From: Synergistales bacterium
GTDB lineage: Bacteria > Synergistota > Synergistia > Synergistales > Aminithiophilaceae
Direction of reading: 5' to 3'
DNA length: 64,000 bases
Assembly (NCBI GenBank): GCA_018433595.1
Contig: JAHDQY010000003.1
Coordinates: 62,001 to 126,000, forward strand
The notes under the pieces were generated by a model, which searched no databases, was not told the DNA's origin, and saw only the letters and a list, made by a program, of their open reading frames with translations. Below are positions 34,752-44,171 of the stretch, in pieces (the first letter of the stretch is position 1; each line of letters starts with the position of its first letter). Both the position numbers and the translations under genes were made by a program.

Positions 34752-36607
34752 TCTCTGATCGATTCCCCTTCCTTTTGCTGCCCGGAGGCGAGCAACGCTT
34801 CCATCTCCGTCAGGTGATGTTCGAAGCGGTCGATGGTGGCTTCCAGGGGCTCCGGCGTCGTCATGTCCACGCCGGCGTCGCGGAGGATGTCGATGGAGTG
34901 GGCCGACGATCCCCTGCGAAGGAAGTCGAGGTAGCGATCCAGAGCGACTCCGCCTTCCCCGGCGATTCTCTCGGCGAGGTAGGTCGCCGAAGCGTAGCCC
35001 GTGGCGTACTGGTAGACGTAGAAGGCGTTGTAGAAGTGGGGGATCCGGGACCACTCGCTGGAGATCAGGTCGTCGACGAACGCCTCGGGGCCGTAGTAGG
35101 CCCGGTTCAGTTCCAGCCACAGCTCCTCCAGCGCCTGAGGCGTCAGGGGTTCTCCTCCCTCGGCGCGGCGGTGCACCTCCAGCTCGAATTCGGCGAAGAG
35201 CGTCTGGCGGAAGACCGTTGTCCGCACCTGCTCCAGCGAGTAGTTGAGGAGGTAGAGACGCTCCTTCCGGTCCGACGCCCGGCTCAGCATGTCCTTCAGC
35301 AGAAGGGCCTCGTTCGTCGTCGACGCCACCTCGGCGAGGAAGATGGAATGTCCCGAATAGACGTAGGGCTGGGCGCTGTCGGAATAGTGGCGGTGCAGGG
35401 CGTGCCCCATTTCGTGGGCGATGGTGAAGACGTCCCGGATCGTCCCGCCGTAGTTGAGGAGGACGTAGGGGTGGACGCCGTAGGTCCCCCAGGAGTAGGC
35501 GCCGCTGCGCTTGCCCCGGTTTTCGTGGACGTCGATCCACCGGTTGCGGAAACCCTCGTCGAGAACGCGTCCGTAGGCGTCGCCGAGAGGCCGAAGCCCG
35601 GCACGGACCAGATCGAGGGCCTCGTCGTAGCTGTAGCTTCGGTCCATGTCGGCGACGAGGGGGACGTAGAGGTCGTACATGTGAAGATCCTCGACGGCGA
35701 GGGTCCTTTTGCGGAGGGCCACGTAGCGATGGAGGGTTTCGACGCGTCGCCGCACGGTCTCGACGGTGTTGCGGTAGACGGCTGTCGGGATGGCGTCACC
35801 GTCGAGAGCCGCCTCAAGGCAGGAACCGTACTTTCGCGTTCTTGCCGTGAAGAGATCCTTCTTGACGGAACCGCTGTAGGAGGCGGCCAGGGTGTTGCGG
35901 TAGCTCCGGTAGGTGCCGAGGATGCCTTCGAAGGCCTCGCGCCGGACGCGGCGGTCCTGGGAGCGGAGGAAGCGGGAGAAACGCTCCTCGCTCAGCTCGA
36001 CCTCGCTGCCTCCCTCGTCCCTGATGGAGGGGAACCGGATGTCGGCGTTGGTCAGCATGGAAAAGACGTTGTCCGCCGTCTGGGCCATCTCGCCCATCCC
36101 TGCCAGGAGCGCTTCCTCGGCGGCGGAGAGGACGTGAGGCCTGGCTCGGAAGACCTCGGAAAGGGCGAAGCGATAGAGGGCCAGCTCCTCCTCATCCAGA
36201 AAGGCCTCGACCCGTCCTTCATCGATGGCCAGCAGTTCCGGGGCCATCCAGGAGGCGGCGCTTCCGGCCTGGACGGAGAGGGCCACGGCCCGGTCGGCCA
36301 TGGCCTGAGCCTCCGTGTTGCCCGTGTCTTCGTCGCGCCTCATGAAGGCGTAGGCCAGAAGGGCGCCCACCCGGCGGCTGATGTCGTCGCGGAGCCGCAA
36401 CGCCTCAAGGAGCGTCGCGGCCGACCGGCCGAGACGGCCCTGAAGGGCCTCAAGCCGGGGCAGGTCCCCGGCGGTTTCGGCCAGGCCCTTCTCCCAGGCC
36501 CTAGGCGTTTCGAAAATATCCTCAAGCCGCCAGGTGTCGGGCTCTTTGAGGGCGGAGCGCTCCGGTATGGTGTCCGTCGGTGCTGCGGCGCCTTCCGACG
36601 CCGGCAT
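34748..36607 (-). CDS. pepF: oligoendopeptidase F (M3B metallopeptidase)
   Basis: About 619 residues. The zinc motif HEMGH lies in IAHEMGHALHRHYSDS in the second half, with the downstream Glu ligand in FLAEVASTTNEALLL. It hydrolyses peptides of roughly 7-17 residues in the cytoplasm. I choose ATG 36607; an in-frame TTG at 36622, with a stronger GGAAGGAG upstream, is the alternative. It is co-transcribed with the SlyD-like gene from a promoter near 36678-36707. Confidence 0.93.
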   Translation of the reverse strand: MPASEGAAAPTDTIPERSALKEPDTWRLEDIFETPRAWEKGLAETAGDLPRLEALQGRLGRSAATLLEALRLRDDISRRVGALLAYAFMRRDEDTGNTEAQAMADRAVALSVQAGSAASWMAPELLAIDEGRVEAFLDEEELALYRFALSEVFRARPHVLSAAEEALLAGMGEMAQTADNVFSMLTNADIRFPSIRDEGGSEVELSEERFSRFLRSQDRRVRREAFEGILGTYRSYRNTLAASYSGSVKKDLFTARTRKYGSCLEAALDGDAIPTAVYRNTVETVRRRVETLHRYVALRKRTLAVEDLHMYDLYVPLVADMDRSYSYDEALDLVRAGLRPLGDAYGRVLDEGFRNRWIDVHENRGKRSGAYSWGTYGVHPYVLLNYGGTIRDVFTIAHEMGHALHRHYSDSAQPYVYSGHSIFLAEVASTTNEALLLKDMLSRASDRKERLYLLNYSLEQVRTTVFRQTLFAEFELEVHRRAEGGEPLTPQALEELWLELNRAYYGPEAFVDDLISSEWSRIPHFYNAFYVYQYATGYASATYLAERIAGEGGVALDRYLDFLRRGSSAHSIDILRDAGVDMTTPEPLEATIDRFEHHLTEMEALLASGQQKEGESIRE

Positions 36608-36643
36608 AAGATTCACCTTCAAAAACGATCAGCTCCTTCCCTG

Positions 36644-36668
36644 CGGGCCTTCTTCAGAAGAAGGCCCG
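36644..36668 (-). promoter_or_regulatory. perfect hairpin in the pepF 5' leader
   Basis: CGGGCCTTCTTC and GAAGAAGGCCCG form a 12-bp perfect inverted repeat around a single base. It lies between the pepF promoter and its ribosome-binding site; on the plus strand it is followed by AACTTTTT. It could protect the mRNA 5' end or terminate plus-strand transcription. Confidence 0.5.
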
Positions 36669-36677
36669 AACTTTTTC

Positions 36678-36707
36678 ATTATAGAGGGAACCCCCCTTCC
36701 CGTCGAA
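36678..36707 (-). promoter_or_regulatory. promoter of pepF
   Basis: Perfect -10 TATAAT (36683-36678); a weak -35 TTCGAC (36707-36702) lies 18 bases upstream inside a GC-rich inverted repeat. Confidence 0.5.
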
Positions 36708-36726
36708 AGGGGAAGGGGGTACCAAA

Positions 36727-36755
36727 TTGCAAAAAGGATAAAGATGTTCTAACAT
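36727..36755 (+). promoter_or_regulatory. promoter of the chemoreceptor gene
   Basis: TTGCAA (36727-36732), 17 bases, TAACAT (36750-36755), about 37 bases before the start codon. Confidence 0.55.
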
Positions 36756-36791
36756 GAAGATTAATAACGATGTCTTTATGGAGGTTTTATG

Positions 36792-38540
36792 ATGGTGAAA
36801 GCACGGTACGGCAAGCGTCTTTCCCTGGTCGTCAAACTCAGCGTCCTCGTTCTCGTCGCTCTCCTCCTGCTCGGGTCGGTCTCGCTTTTTGCCCTTCGCG
36901 TCGCTGTCGACGAGACGGTGAACCGCTCCGCTGTGGAGAAGGCCTCTTCCGACCTGGCCTTTTTCGAGGTCTACGTCGACCTTCTCTATCCCGGGCCCTG
37001 GCAGGTCCGGGACGAGAAGCTCTTCAAGGGAGAGGCCTTGGTCAGCGATAACGAGGCTCTCGTCGACCGGGTGGGTGAGCTTACGGGCGGGACGGTGACG
37101 GTTTTTCTCGGCGACAGGCGGGTGACGACGAACGTCAAGATCGACGGTCGCCGGGCCGTGGGGACTCGGGCCTCCCAGGCCGTCGTCGAAAGGGTCCTTC
37201 GCCGGGGCGAGATCTTCACCGGTCAGGCTCAGGTCGTGGGCAACACCTACCAGACGGCGTATCGGCCCCTCCGGGACGACGGGGGCGAGATCATCGGCAT
37301 GCTCTATGTCGGAGCCCCCACGGCCCTTGTCGAGGAGCTTTCCTCGTCGGCCCTGAAGCGCTTTCTCCTCCTTTTCATTCCGCCCTTTCTCCTGGCCCTC
37401 TTCGTCGTCGTCCTCTTCACCCGTTCCCTGCGCAAACCCCTGGCGCGCGTCGTCGAACTGGCCCGCCGCTTCGGAGAGGGCGATCTGACGCTGGAACGAT
37501 CCGACTTCGGATCGTCCCGCAGGGATGAGCTGGGTGACATGGCCGATGCCCTGGCTGAAATGGCCCGGGCCAACCGGGAGGCCCTGAAGCAGGTGCTGGC
37601 CGAGGCCAAGGCCGGCATGGACCGATCTCGCGACCTCTCATCCCTTTCGGAGGAGGCAGTGGGATCGATGGAAGAGGTCAAAGCGTCGGTGGATCGTGTC
37701 GCCGTTCAGGCTCAGTCGAACCTGAACGACCTCACTCAGGTCGCCGCTGCCGTTCAGGAAGTTTCCGCGAGCGCCTCTCTCTCGGCCGCTTCGGCCGCGG
37801 AGGGTGCCGATGCCGTCGCGGCCACGAATCGCGTCAGCGAAGAGGCCGTCGCCAAGGTACGGGGCATTGTCGAGGAGATGGGCAAGCTGGAAGGCCTTTC
37901 GCGGGAGACCGTCTCCGTCATGAACGAAGTCGGCGATGCCGTCGAGTCCATTACTTCCTTTGTCCAGACGATTTCGTCCATCGCTGACCAGACGAACCTG
38001 CTGGCGTTGAACGCCGCCATCGAGGCCGCTCGGGCCGGGGAAGCGGGGCGGGGATTCGCCGTGGTCGCCGAAGAGGTCCGCAAGCTTGCGGAAGAGAGCA
38101 ACGGCGCGGCACATCGGGTGGGCGAGATGATCGGAAACCTGCGCGAAAAGTCCCATCGTTCCGTCAGTTCCATGGGGAACGTCGATGCCATCGTCGAGAC
38201 CGTCGTCGGCGCTTCCGAAGGAGCCCTGACCAACCTTGAAGAGTCTCTCCGGGATATGAGCCGCGTCGGTGATGCCGTGCAGAACGTGGCTGCCGCCGCC
38301 GAGGAGAATGCAGCCTCCTCCCAGGAGATGACCTCCGGCGTGAGCCAGGTGACGGAAGAGACGCGTCAGATCGCATCGGTGCTGGACCAGATCCGCTCCG
38401 CCTCGGAAGAGACGGCCGGAGCGTCGGAGCGGGTGGCGACGTTGGCCCACGAACTGCTGGAAGGATCGAAGCGCCTTGAAGGCGTTCTTTCCCGATTCCG
38501 CCTCGAGAGGAAAGAAGCCGGCCTGACTCCGCTTAAGTGA
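36792..38540 (+). CDS. methyl-accepting chemotaxis protein
   Basis: A 582-residue transmembrane chemoreceptor. TM1 at about 13-35, a periplasmic Cache-like domain of about 155 residues ([28 protein letters not shown]), TM2 near 192-212, HAMP ([22 protein letters not shown]), then a long coiled coil with the invariant hairpin tip [23 protein letters not shown] 36792 is 7 bases after GGAGG; ATG 36789 is also possible. Ligand unknown. No other chemotaxis genes are in view. Confidence 0.95.
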   Translation: MVKARYGKRLSLVVKLSVLVLVALLLLGSVSLFALRVAVDETVNRSAVEKASSDLAFFEVYVDLLYPGPWQVRDEKLFKGEALVSDNEALVDRVGELTGGTVTVFLGDRRVTTNVKIDGRRAVGTRASQAVVERVLRRGEIFTGQAQVVGNTYQTAYRPLRDDGGEIIGMLYVGAPTALVEELSSSALKRFLLLFIPPFLLALFVVVLFTRSLRKPLARVVELARRFGEGDLTLERSDFGSSRRDELGDMADALAEMARANREALKQVLAEAKAGMDRSRDLSSLSEEAVGSMEEVKASVDRVAVQAQSNLNDLTQVAAAVQEVSASASLSAASAAEGADAVAATNRVSEEAVAKVRGIVEEMGKLEGLSRETVSVMNEVGDAVESITSFVQTISSIADQTNLLALNAAIEAARAGEAGRGFAVVAEEVRKLAEESNGAAHRVGEMIGNLREKSHRSVSSMGNVDAIVETVVGASEGALTNLEESLRDMSRVGDAVQNVAAAAEENAASSQEMTSGVSQVTEETRQIASVLDQIRSASEETAGASERVATLAHELLEGSKRLEGVLSRFRLERKEAGLTPLK

Positions 38541-38710
38541 TCTTTGCTGTGGACAAAGGAGGGTCTTGGGTGATTCTAAGGAGCCTTTGAAAAAGGTCCT
38601 TGACATCAGAGGCCTCTTCTCCCTCTGAAGGGATGCGGATCAAACCCGGCCTGCGCGCGGGCGAATCGGCCCGAGTCCCGAAAGCCTTGCGGACGTGACC
38701 GGAATGACTT

Positions 38711-38749
38711 GGGGCGGCGGGCCCTTTCTGCCACAGGGCCTGCCGCCCC
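38711..38749. terminator. GC-rich hairpin between convergent chemoreceptor and GntR genes
   Basis: GGGGCGGCGGGCCCT pairs with AGGGCCTGCCGCCCC (one mismatch), loop of 9. It has no T tract on either side. Likely bidirectional transcript end. Confidence 0.5.
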
Positions 38750-38806
38750 ATCCGCGATGGCCGGGGAGCGTTGCGGTCCGGCTCGCGCCCGGAGGTGCGA
38801 TAAAAG

Positions 38807-39490
38807 TTAAAAAACGTGACGGAACGAGGCGTTTTCAGTGAGGGCCTTGAAAGTAGAAAGGATATGCTCTTTCATCAGCTGTTCGGATTTTTTCGAGTCC
38901 TTGCTGAAAATGGCATCAATAAGGGCGACGTGCTCTTTGTATCCCTTGGATTTTTCGGGGTCTCTCAATCGCTCTCCCTTGCTGTTGCCGACATAAAAGG
39001 TATCAAAAAAGAAAAAATACAGTTCCGATCTCCAGAAGATCTGCTTGACACAGCGCTCAAGGTAGGGGTTTTGCGCCATGGAGGCGATGCCGAAGTGGAT
39101 CTCCTTGTTGATGTCATAGATTTCATAATCTCCCGTGTAGTAGCCCTGCCTTTCCTTTTCCAGCAAGGCCAGAAATTCCGGGTGCCTCGTGGGGGCGGCG
39201 TTTTCTGCCGCAGCAAAGGCCGCTTTGGGCTCAATGAGCAGACGCGTTTCGTTCAGCTTTTCCAGGTCTCTCCGAGAGAGGACCGGTATGATGCAGCTCC
39301 GGTTGGTGGGATTCTCCAACAGGCCTTCGGAGACGAGACGCCTCAGTGCATTGCGTACAGGAGTCCGGCTCATGCCCAGTTGTTCCGCGATCTGCACTTC
39401 GATCAGCGAAGAGCCGGGGGGGTACTTCTGAGAGAGAATCAGCCGGATGATTTCTCGGTAGGCTCTCTTTTCTGCCGATTCTTTGGCCAA
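38807..39490 (-). CDS. GntR family transcriptional regulator (FCD domain)
   Basis: A 227-residue regulator: winged helix at about 5-75 (LIEVQIAEQLGMSRTPVRNALRRLVSEGLL is the recognition region) and a C-terminal all-helical FCD effector domain with metal-binding His residues (HFGIASMAQNP and a late EH). TTG 39490 is the start, behind GAGGAGG with 9 bases. It lies downstream of, and in the same orientation as, the opine-synthase-like pair and NhaC transporter, so it probably controls them. Confidence 0.9.
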   Translation of the reverse strand: MAKESAEKRAYREIIRLILSQKYPPGSSLIEVQIAEQLGMSRTPVRNALRRLVSEGLLENPTNRSCIIPVLSRRDLEKLNETRLLIEPKAAFAAAENAAPTRHPEFLALLEKERQGYYTGDYEIYDINKEIHFGIASMAQNPYLERCVKQIFWRSELYFFFFDTFYVGNSKGERLRDPEKSKGYKEHVALIDAIFSKDSKKSEQLMKEHILSTFKALTENASFRHVF

Positions 39491-39864
39491 GTCGTCTAAC
39501 CTCCTCGTGGGTACCGCCCGAAAACCGCCTGGCGGTTAAGGCGTCCGTCATCGCTTGCCACAGGATGCCGGGGTGGTGCTGTTTCTTGTATGAGGCTGCA
39601 TCTTCGGCAGGTTAGCTGGAGGAAAGAAGAAGTTAGAAAGAATCCCTGCGCATAAAATCATATCAAGACATAACGTTATTGCAATATCCCGTAGTGGCGA
39701 CAACTCTCGCTTCGGTCTTTCAAGTGGCTGAATTCTTCTGATAACGGAGATCGGTTCCTATGGATTTAAATGACGTGGCCTGGCAGAAAAATTGCTGAAA
39801 AGAAGAAGTGAAAAGGAAGTAAAAAGAACACACTGAAACAATGGCAGATCATGGTCTTTTTTGT
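39491..39864. other. A+T-rich intergenic region upstream of the GntR gene
   Basis: No gene is visible. It includes the palindrome AACCGCCTGGCGGTT at about 39523-39538, which could be a GntR autoregulatory site or a minor hairpin, and otherwise A+T-rich sequence. Confidence 0.4.
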
Positions 39865-39903
39865 CACGGAGGCTGGAGGAGAATCACTCCTCCAGCCTCC
39901 GTG
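39865..39903 (-). terminator. strong hairpin after the opine-synthase-like pair
   Basis: A 17-bp perfect stem (39865-39881 with 39887-39903), loop AATCA, 10 bases after the stop at 39914. The T-rich side is on the plus-strand 5' flank, so termination on the minus strand is without a proper T tract. Confidence 0.65.
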
Positions 39904-39913
39904 TGCAGCCTTA

Positions 39914-40468
39914 TTAATTGAACACTTCGTGGTATTGCTTCAGGGCTTCGATCTCTTCAAGGGTCTTGACTTTAAGCTGTCCTCCGAATTCCCAGGGGAA
40001 GACGGTCTGGAACCAGCGATTCATGCAGTTTACGTAGTTCTGCCAGCTCCAGATAAGATCCCAGAACTCATCCTTCGTTTTGATGGTGTCATAGGAGTCG
40101 AGAATGTCGTTGGCGAATTGGCTGAATTTGGGAAGATTCATCCAGGGAGCGGGGCAGTTCTCGCCGGACTTGTCTCCCATAAGGCGTGCCATGTGGATGT
40201 TGATGTACTTCCACATCCGTTTGCAGTGATCGAGGGTGAAAAGATCATCTTTCAGGGCCTGCTGAATTGCCGGAGCGGCGGTCCACCAGCCCATCGCCTG
40301 GGTGTCGCAGACGAGGAAGAAGAGGTTTCCGAAATACTGACCGTCCGTTCCGGCTCCACTGGGGAAAACCCCGTTTTTGCTCATGGTGACTTCGATGGGC
40401 TCGTCCCACCAGTTCTTGTCGATCTCACGTTCGATTTCGTCTTTAACGTCCTGCCAATGTTTGGCCAT
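39914..40468 (-). CDS. helical protein resembling the C-terminal domain of cucumopine synthase
   Basis: A 184-residue, mostly helical, Trp-rich protein (NWWDEPIEVTMSKNGVFPSG, DTQAMGWWTAAPAIQQAL, FWDLIWSWQNYVN) with no signal peptide. I match it, from memory of the family only, to the helical-bundle domain found C-terminal in Agrobacterium cucumopine synthase. It starts 5 bases after a cyclophilin-like partner, so the two genes together would equal one split enzyme. Cucumopine synthase condenses L-histidine with 2-oxoglutarate. The actual reaction here is unknown; the pair could also act on another amino acid and oxo acid. Confidence 0.5.
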   Translation of the reverse strand: MAKHWQDVKDEIEREIDKNWWDEPIEVTMSKNGVFPSGAGTDGQYFGNLFFLVCDTQAMGWWTAAPAIQQALKDDLFTLDHCKRMWKYINIHMARLMGDKSGENCPAPWMNLPKFSQFANDILDSYDTIKTKDEFWDLIWSWQNYVNCMNRWFQTVFPWEFGGQLKVKTLEEIEALKQYHEVFN

Positions 40469-40473
40469 GATGA

Positions 40474-40932
40474 TTACCCCTTTCTCCGGACGATGGTGGT
40501 CGTCGGGACATGAATGTACATCTGCTGGTTCCAGATAAAATGACCGGCTTCATACAGCTTCTCAAGATCCTCTTTCACGACTTGAGCGACGAATGTTCCC
40601 GATGCGACGAGAGGCTCGGTGATGTGTTCACCGTAAATGACGCCGCACTCGTAGCCGGAGAAGAGGATCATCCCCGGCTTCATGTCGCAATACAAGCGCT
40701 TCACCTTGCTCAGGTTCGCGACCTGAAAGCCGATTTCCACGGGGTGGTATGCCGGCCGGGGGCGTGCGTCGAAGAAGCATCCCGTTGAAAGGGTGTGGCA
40801 GTTGACCATTTTGACCGGCTCTTTGACAAGATCCCAGAGACGCTGCGACATGATCGGTTCTTCCACGTCATTCAGCACGGCGCTAACGGTGACTTTCGCT
40901 TCTGGGAATTCGATTTCGAGCATTTTTTTCAT
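40474..40932 (-). CDS. cyclophilin-like-fold protein (DUF3830/cucumopine synthase N-terminal type)
   Basis: A 152-residue protein. ATG 40932 is used because CCTGGAGGGACAGTC precedes it; an upstream ATG at 40968 lacks a ribosome-binding site and overlaps the promoter. The pattern VTVSAVLNDVEEPIMSQRLW, then a conserved His/Cys segment (NCHTLSTGCFFDARP) and PGMILFSGYECGVIYGEH, suits the cyclophilin-like barrel of DUF3830 and cucumopine-synthase proteins. It is adjacent to the helical partner and to an NhaC-type transporter. Function is proposed, not shown. Confidence 0.5.
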   Translation of the reverse strand: MKKMLEIEFPEAKVTVSAVLNDVEEPIMSQRLWDLVKEPVKMVNCHTLSTGCFFDARPRPAYHPVEIGFQVANLSKVKRLYCDMKPGMILFSGYECGVIYGEHITEPLVASGTFVAQVVKEDLEKLYEAGHFIWNQQMYIHVPTTTIVRRKG

Positions 40933-40954
40933 GACTGTCCCTCCAGGAAAATTA

Positions 40955-40982
40955 ATTATAGAAAGCATCTCCAGTAATCAAC
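40955..40982 (-). promoter_or_regulatory. candidate promoter of the opine-synthase-like pair
   Basis: Perfect -10 TATAAT (40960-40955) with GTTGAT (40982-40977) 16 bases upstream, between the NhaC stop and the cyclophilin-like gene. Confidence 0.5.
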
Positions 40983-40988
40983 ATGAAA

Positions 40989-42506
40989 TCAATCGCCCTG
41001 TGTGATCACCTCTTTCTCTATGGCCTCTCCGAAGAAAGAGGTGCAGAGGTAGAAGAAGAGCAGCATGAGGGCTATCGCAATCGGGACAAGCACCATCGCG
41101 TTCTGGGTGAATCCGGCCAGAATGAGCGTGCAGAAAGCCGCGGCGGCTGCGACCAGCGCATAGGGCAACTGGGACTTGGCGTGGTCGACGGGGTCGCATC
41201 CGCTGCCCATGGACGCCAGGATCGACGTATCCGAAATCGGCGAACAGTGATCTCCGAACAGTCCGCCCGCGGCGGCGGCGGCGATGACGACCATCAGCGG
41301 TGCATCCGCCTGGAGTGCAAGCGGGACCGCAAGCGGAATGATGATCGCCTGCGTTCCGTTTGCCGAGCCCGTCGCAAAGGAGATCCCGACGGCAATGGCA
41401 AAGACGATCGCTGCAAGCATGGAGCTGGGGATATAGGGAAGAGTGACTCTGGCAAGGTAATTGGCTGTCCCCATTTCGCCGCAAAGACTCCCAAGCCCGA
41501 AAGCGAGAATAAGCATAATGAGGACGGGCATCATGTTTTTGCATCCGTTCATGGCGGATTCTATCGCTTGAGTTACCGTCATGACCTTCTTGCTTACGAC
41601 CATGAAGATGCAAGTCAGAGTTCCCATGAAATAGGCACTTGCGAGGGAAATCCTGAAGTCTCCGCTACTCATGTTGGGGAACCCGAAGCTCACAAACATA
41701 CTCACAAGAACAACCACAAGAACAAGGAAAGGAACAAGGGCGACGTAAATGGACGATTCTTTCTTGTCGTTGTTCTTTTCTTGATGAGTTTCATGCTTTT
41801 TTAAAACGCTCTCCCTGTTGATGGCTATTTTTTCGAAGGCAACCATGGGACCGAATTCTTTTTTGCTCATCGCGACGATGGGAACAATCATGACGGCAAG
41901 AAGGGTATAAAACTGATAGGGAAGGGTGCCTACGTAAGCGCTGAATGCATCTATCGTTAAGCCATTTTCTTTCATGGCCGCTTCAATAAAGCCTCCGATC
42001 AGTACGCCCCAGCTTGTTATGGGAACAAGCATGCAGACAGGAGAGGCTGTGCTGTCAACAATATAGGCTAATTTTTCCCTTGAAACGTTCAACCGATCTG
42101 CAACGGGGCGAAAGATAGGGCCTAGGATAAGACAATTGGCTGAATCCGAGAAAAAAAGGCAAAGACCGCCGAGCCATGTGGCAAGCTGGACCTTTAGCCT
42201 GCTTCCGATGACAAGAGAAAACTTCCTTGTCATCGCTTCAATTCCTCCGGATGCCTCAAGGATGGCGACGAATCCACCAATGATTGTCATTAAAATAATC
42301 AGTTCGGCAGCCCAAGCGCTGGTAAGCTGGGAAAAAATATATTTTTTCCAGAAATTAACCAATGCGAGATAGGGATTACCGTTTGCTGCAATTAAAGCGC
42401 CGACGGCGACGCTGGTAAAAAGAGAAAGGATAACATCTTTTGTCTTAAAGGCCAGAAAGATTGCAAGTAGCGGTGGGATGATGGATAAAAAACCATATTC
42501 ATTCAT
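40989..42506 (-). CDS. NhaC family Na+/H+ antiporter-like transporter
   Basis: About 505 residues and 11-12 membrane helices. Family landmarks are GLCLFFSDSANCLILGPIFRP, a duplicated-half motif with SPVCMLVPITSWG, and GGLFGDHCSPISDTSI near the C-terminus. NhaC-family members exchange Na+ or an organic solute for H+; several transport amino acids. ATG 42506 follows GGAAGGGGAG; an upstream in-frame ATG is not supported. It is the first gene before the opine-synthase-like pair, so an amino acid or opine-type solute is a reasonable guess. Confidence 0.88.
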   Translation of the reverse strand: MNEYGFLSIIPPLLAIFLAFKTKDVILSLFTSVAVGALIAANGNPYLALVNFWKKYIFSQLTSAWAAELIILMTIIGGFVAILEASGGIEAMTRKFSLVIGSRLKVQLATWLGGLCLFFSDSANCLILGPIFRPVADRLNVSREKLAYIVDSTASPVCMLVPITSWGVLIGGFIEAAMKENGLTIDAFSAYVGTLPYQFYTLLAVMIVPIVAMSKKEFGPMVAFEKIAINRESVLKKHETHQEKNNDKKESSIYVALVPFLVLVVVLVSMFVSFGFPNMSSGDFRISLASAYFMGTLTCIFMVVSKKVMTVTQAIESAMNGCKNMMPVLIMLILAFGLGSLCGEMGTANYLARVTLPYIPSSMLAAIVFAIAVGISFATGSANGTQAIIIPLAVPLALQADAPLMVVIAAAAAGGLFGDHCSPISDTSILASMGSGCDPVDHAKSQLPYALVAAAAAFCTLILAGFTQNAMVLVPIAIALMLLFFYLCTSFFGEAIEKEVITQGD

Positions 42507-42525
42507 GATGGCAACTCCCCTTCCA

Positions 42526-42538
42526 TGTCTATACGACA
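42526..42538. promoter_or_regulatory. candidate operator (TGTC-N5-GACA dyad)
   Basis: TGTCTATACGACA is symmetric in its outer four bases on each side and lies 20 bases upstream of the NhaC start. Size and form fit operators of FCD-type GntR regulators, one of which is encoded 3 kb downstream. Confidence 0.35.
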
Positions 42539-43090
42539 GGTTCTTTTTCACATCAGACATTGTCATGTCTCAGGTGACCGTCAAGGTGCTGGTCGCATTC
42601 CTTGAGATTCGAAGGAGTTTCCGCTCTCCGCGTTTGTCTTTCTTTTCTGGATAAGGTGCCAATTGCTATCGGCGGGTTGGGGTTCCGGACGTCTCTTGCT
42701 CTCCATCGTCAGGGGCTGTTTTTTCTGTTTTCCTTAGAAAGCACGCTCCTTTCTTTAGGGATGTCTTCCGCATCGGCTTTGATGCCGTGGCCCGGGAGCG
42801 ACGAACCCCGGCGGTGGGCCGGTCTCCTGGGGTGGGGATGTGCAAGAGAAGCCTCGGGAAGTTTTAATCAAAGCGTATCCCGCCATGTTCTATTTTAGAG
42901 GATACTTTCGTCATCTCTCTTTGTCAATAGGTCTTGACCGAGAATGCCTGCGGGCTCCTTTCTCGGAGGTTTCTCTGGAGGCCCTTCCCGCTGGACGAAA
43001 AGGCTCCCTTCGGCTATTCTTTTTACATGAGGAAAAGGTTTTCAAAATAAAGGAAGGGACTGCCTTTCGAAAGAAGGAGGAGGAGGATTC
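42539..43090. other. intergenic region of about 550 bp
   Basis: It separates divergent NhaC and dihydroorotate-dehydrogenase-like genes. I find no ORF with a convincing ribosome-binding site, RNA gene or repeat. The only clear site is AAGGAGGAGGAGG just before 43091. Confidence 0.4.
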
Positions 43091-44104
43091 ATGGCCGATT
43101 TGAGGACGACCTGTTTTGGACTTGACCTCAAAAATCCCGTCATCGCCGGGGCGAGCCGTCTCACGGCGAACATGGAGACCCTCAAGGGCCTTGAGGCTTC
43201 CGGTGTAGGGGCCGTCGTCATCGCGTCTCTTTTCGAGGAGCAGATCCGCCTCGGCCACGATCGTCTCGAAGACCTGCTGATGGGCTTCGACTCACGGGAA
43301 CAGCCGGAGATCTCCATTTTTCCCGGAATGGCCTATGCCGGTCCCGAGGAGCATCTCGAATGGGTGAGCAAGGCGAAGCGCAGTCTTGAGATCCCTGTCG
43401 TCGCGAGCCTCAACGCCGTCACGGCCGAAACCTGGGCGGAGTGGGCCCGGAAGTTGGCGCAAACGGGCGTCGACGCCTTGGAGCTCAACTTCTATGCCAC
43501 GCCCGTCGATCCCGATAAGAAGGGCAGTGACATCGAAGACGAGCACGTCAACGCCGTGGTTCGGGTCTGCAAGGTCGTTACTGTTCCCGTCGCGGTCAAG
43601 CTGAGCCCCTTCTACGCCAATCCTCTTCACGTCATGAAGCGCATGGCCGAGGCCGGAGCTTGTGGCTTCGTCCTCTTCAACCGCTTCTTCCAGCCCGACA
43701 TCGATGCCGAAACGGAGAAGCCCCGCTTCGTTTTCGACCTCAGCGAAGCCGAGGAGAACCGCCTTCCCCTGCGTTTCACGGCCCTCGCCAGCGGACGAGT
43801 CAAGGGGGATCTCGTCGCTTCGACGGCCGTCCTGACGGCGGCCGACATCGCCAAGATGATTCTCGCCGGGGCAAAGGCCGTCCAGATGGTGACGGCCTTC
43901 TACCGCCATGGCCTCGACTATGCCGGAACGGTTCTCTCCGATTTTTCCTCCTGGATGGACCGTCACGGCCACAGGACGATCGAGGACTTCCGCGGACGGC
44001 TGGACAAGCGCCATGCCGAAGATCCCCACGCCTGGGAGCGCGCCCAGTACGTGCGCATCCTCATGCGTTCCGACGCCTCCGTCGGCCGCTATCCCCTGCT
44101 GTAG
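43091..44104 (+). CDS. dihydroorotate dehydrogenase-like FMN protein
   Basis: A 337-residue TIM-barrel flavoprotein of the DHOD-like family (the PRK07565 type), not a clear pyrimidine enzyme. It starts with LRTTCFGLDLKNPVIAGAS and ends its barrel with TAADIAKMILAGAKAVQMVTAFYRHG, the usual phosphate-binding end. Oxidoreductases of this type are common in amino-acid fermenters, but the substrate is unknown. It has a very strong purine-rich ribosome-binding site and no other pyr genes beside it. Confidence 0.85.
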   Translation: MADLRTTCFGLDLKNPVIAGASRLTANMETLKGLEASGVGAVVIASLFEEQIRLGHDRLEDLLMGFDSREQPEISIFPGMAYAGPEEHLEWVSKAKRSLEIPVVASLNAVTAETWAEWARKLAQTGVDALELNFYATPVDPDKKGSDIEDEHVNAVVRVCKVVTVPVAVKLSPFYANPLHVMKRMAEAGACGFVLFNRFFQPDIDAETEKPRFVFDLSEAEENRLPLRFTALASGRVKGDLVASTAVLTAADIAKMILAGAKAVQMVTAFYRHGLDYAGTVLSDFSSWMDRHGHRTIEDFRGRLDKRHAEDPHAWERAQYVRILMRSDASVGRYPLL

Positions 44105-44120
44105 CTCTTCCGTTCTCCAC

Positions 44121-44148
44121 AGGGCCGCGCCGACTTCGGCGCGGCCCT
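44121..44148 (+). terminator. hairpin after the DHOD-like gene
   Basis: AGGGCCGCGCCG pairs perfectly with CGGCGCGGCCCT around ACTT. No T tract follows, and the next gene's ribosome-binding site is 11 bases on, so it may only reduce read-through. Confidence 0.5.
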
Positions 44149-44171
44149 GTCTGTCCCCGGAGGTGATTTCC

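Noticed and set aside
34775-36757. 660-codon open frame on the + strand opposite oligoendopeptidase F
   Set aside because: It is antisense to a well-supported M3B peptidase, has low-complexity Val/Gly/Asp composition and no domain; long antisense frames are common in high-GC genes.
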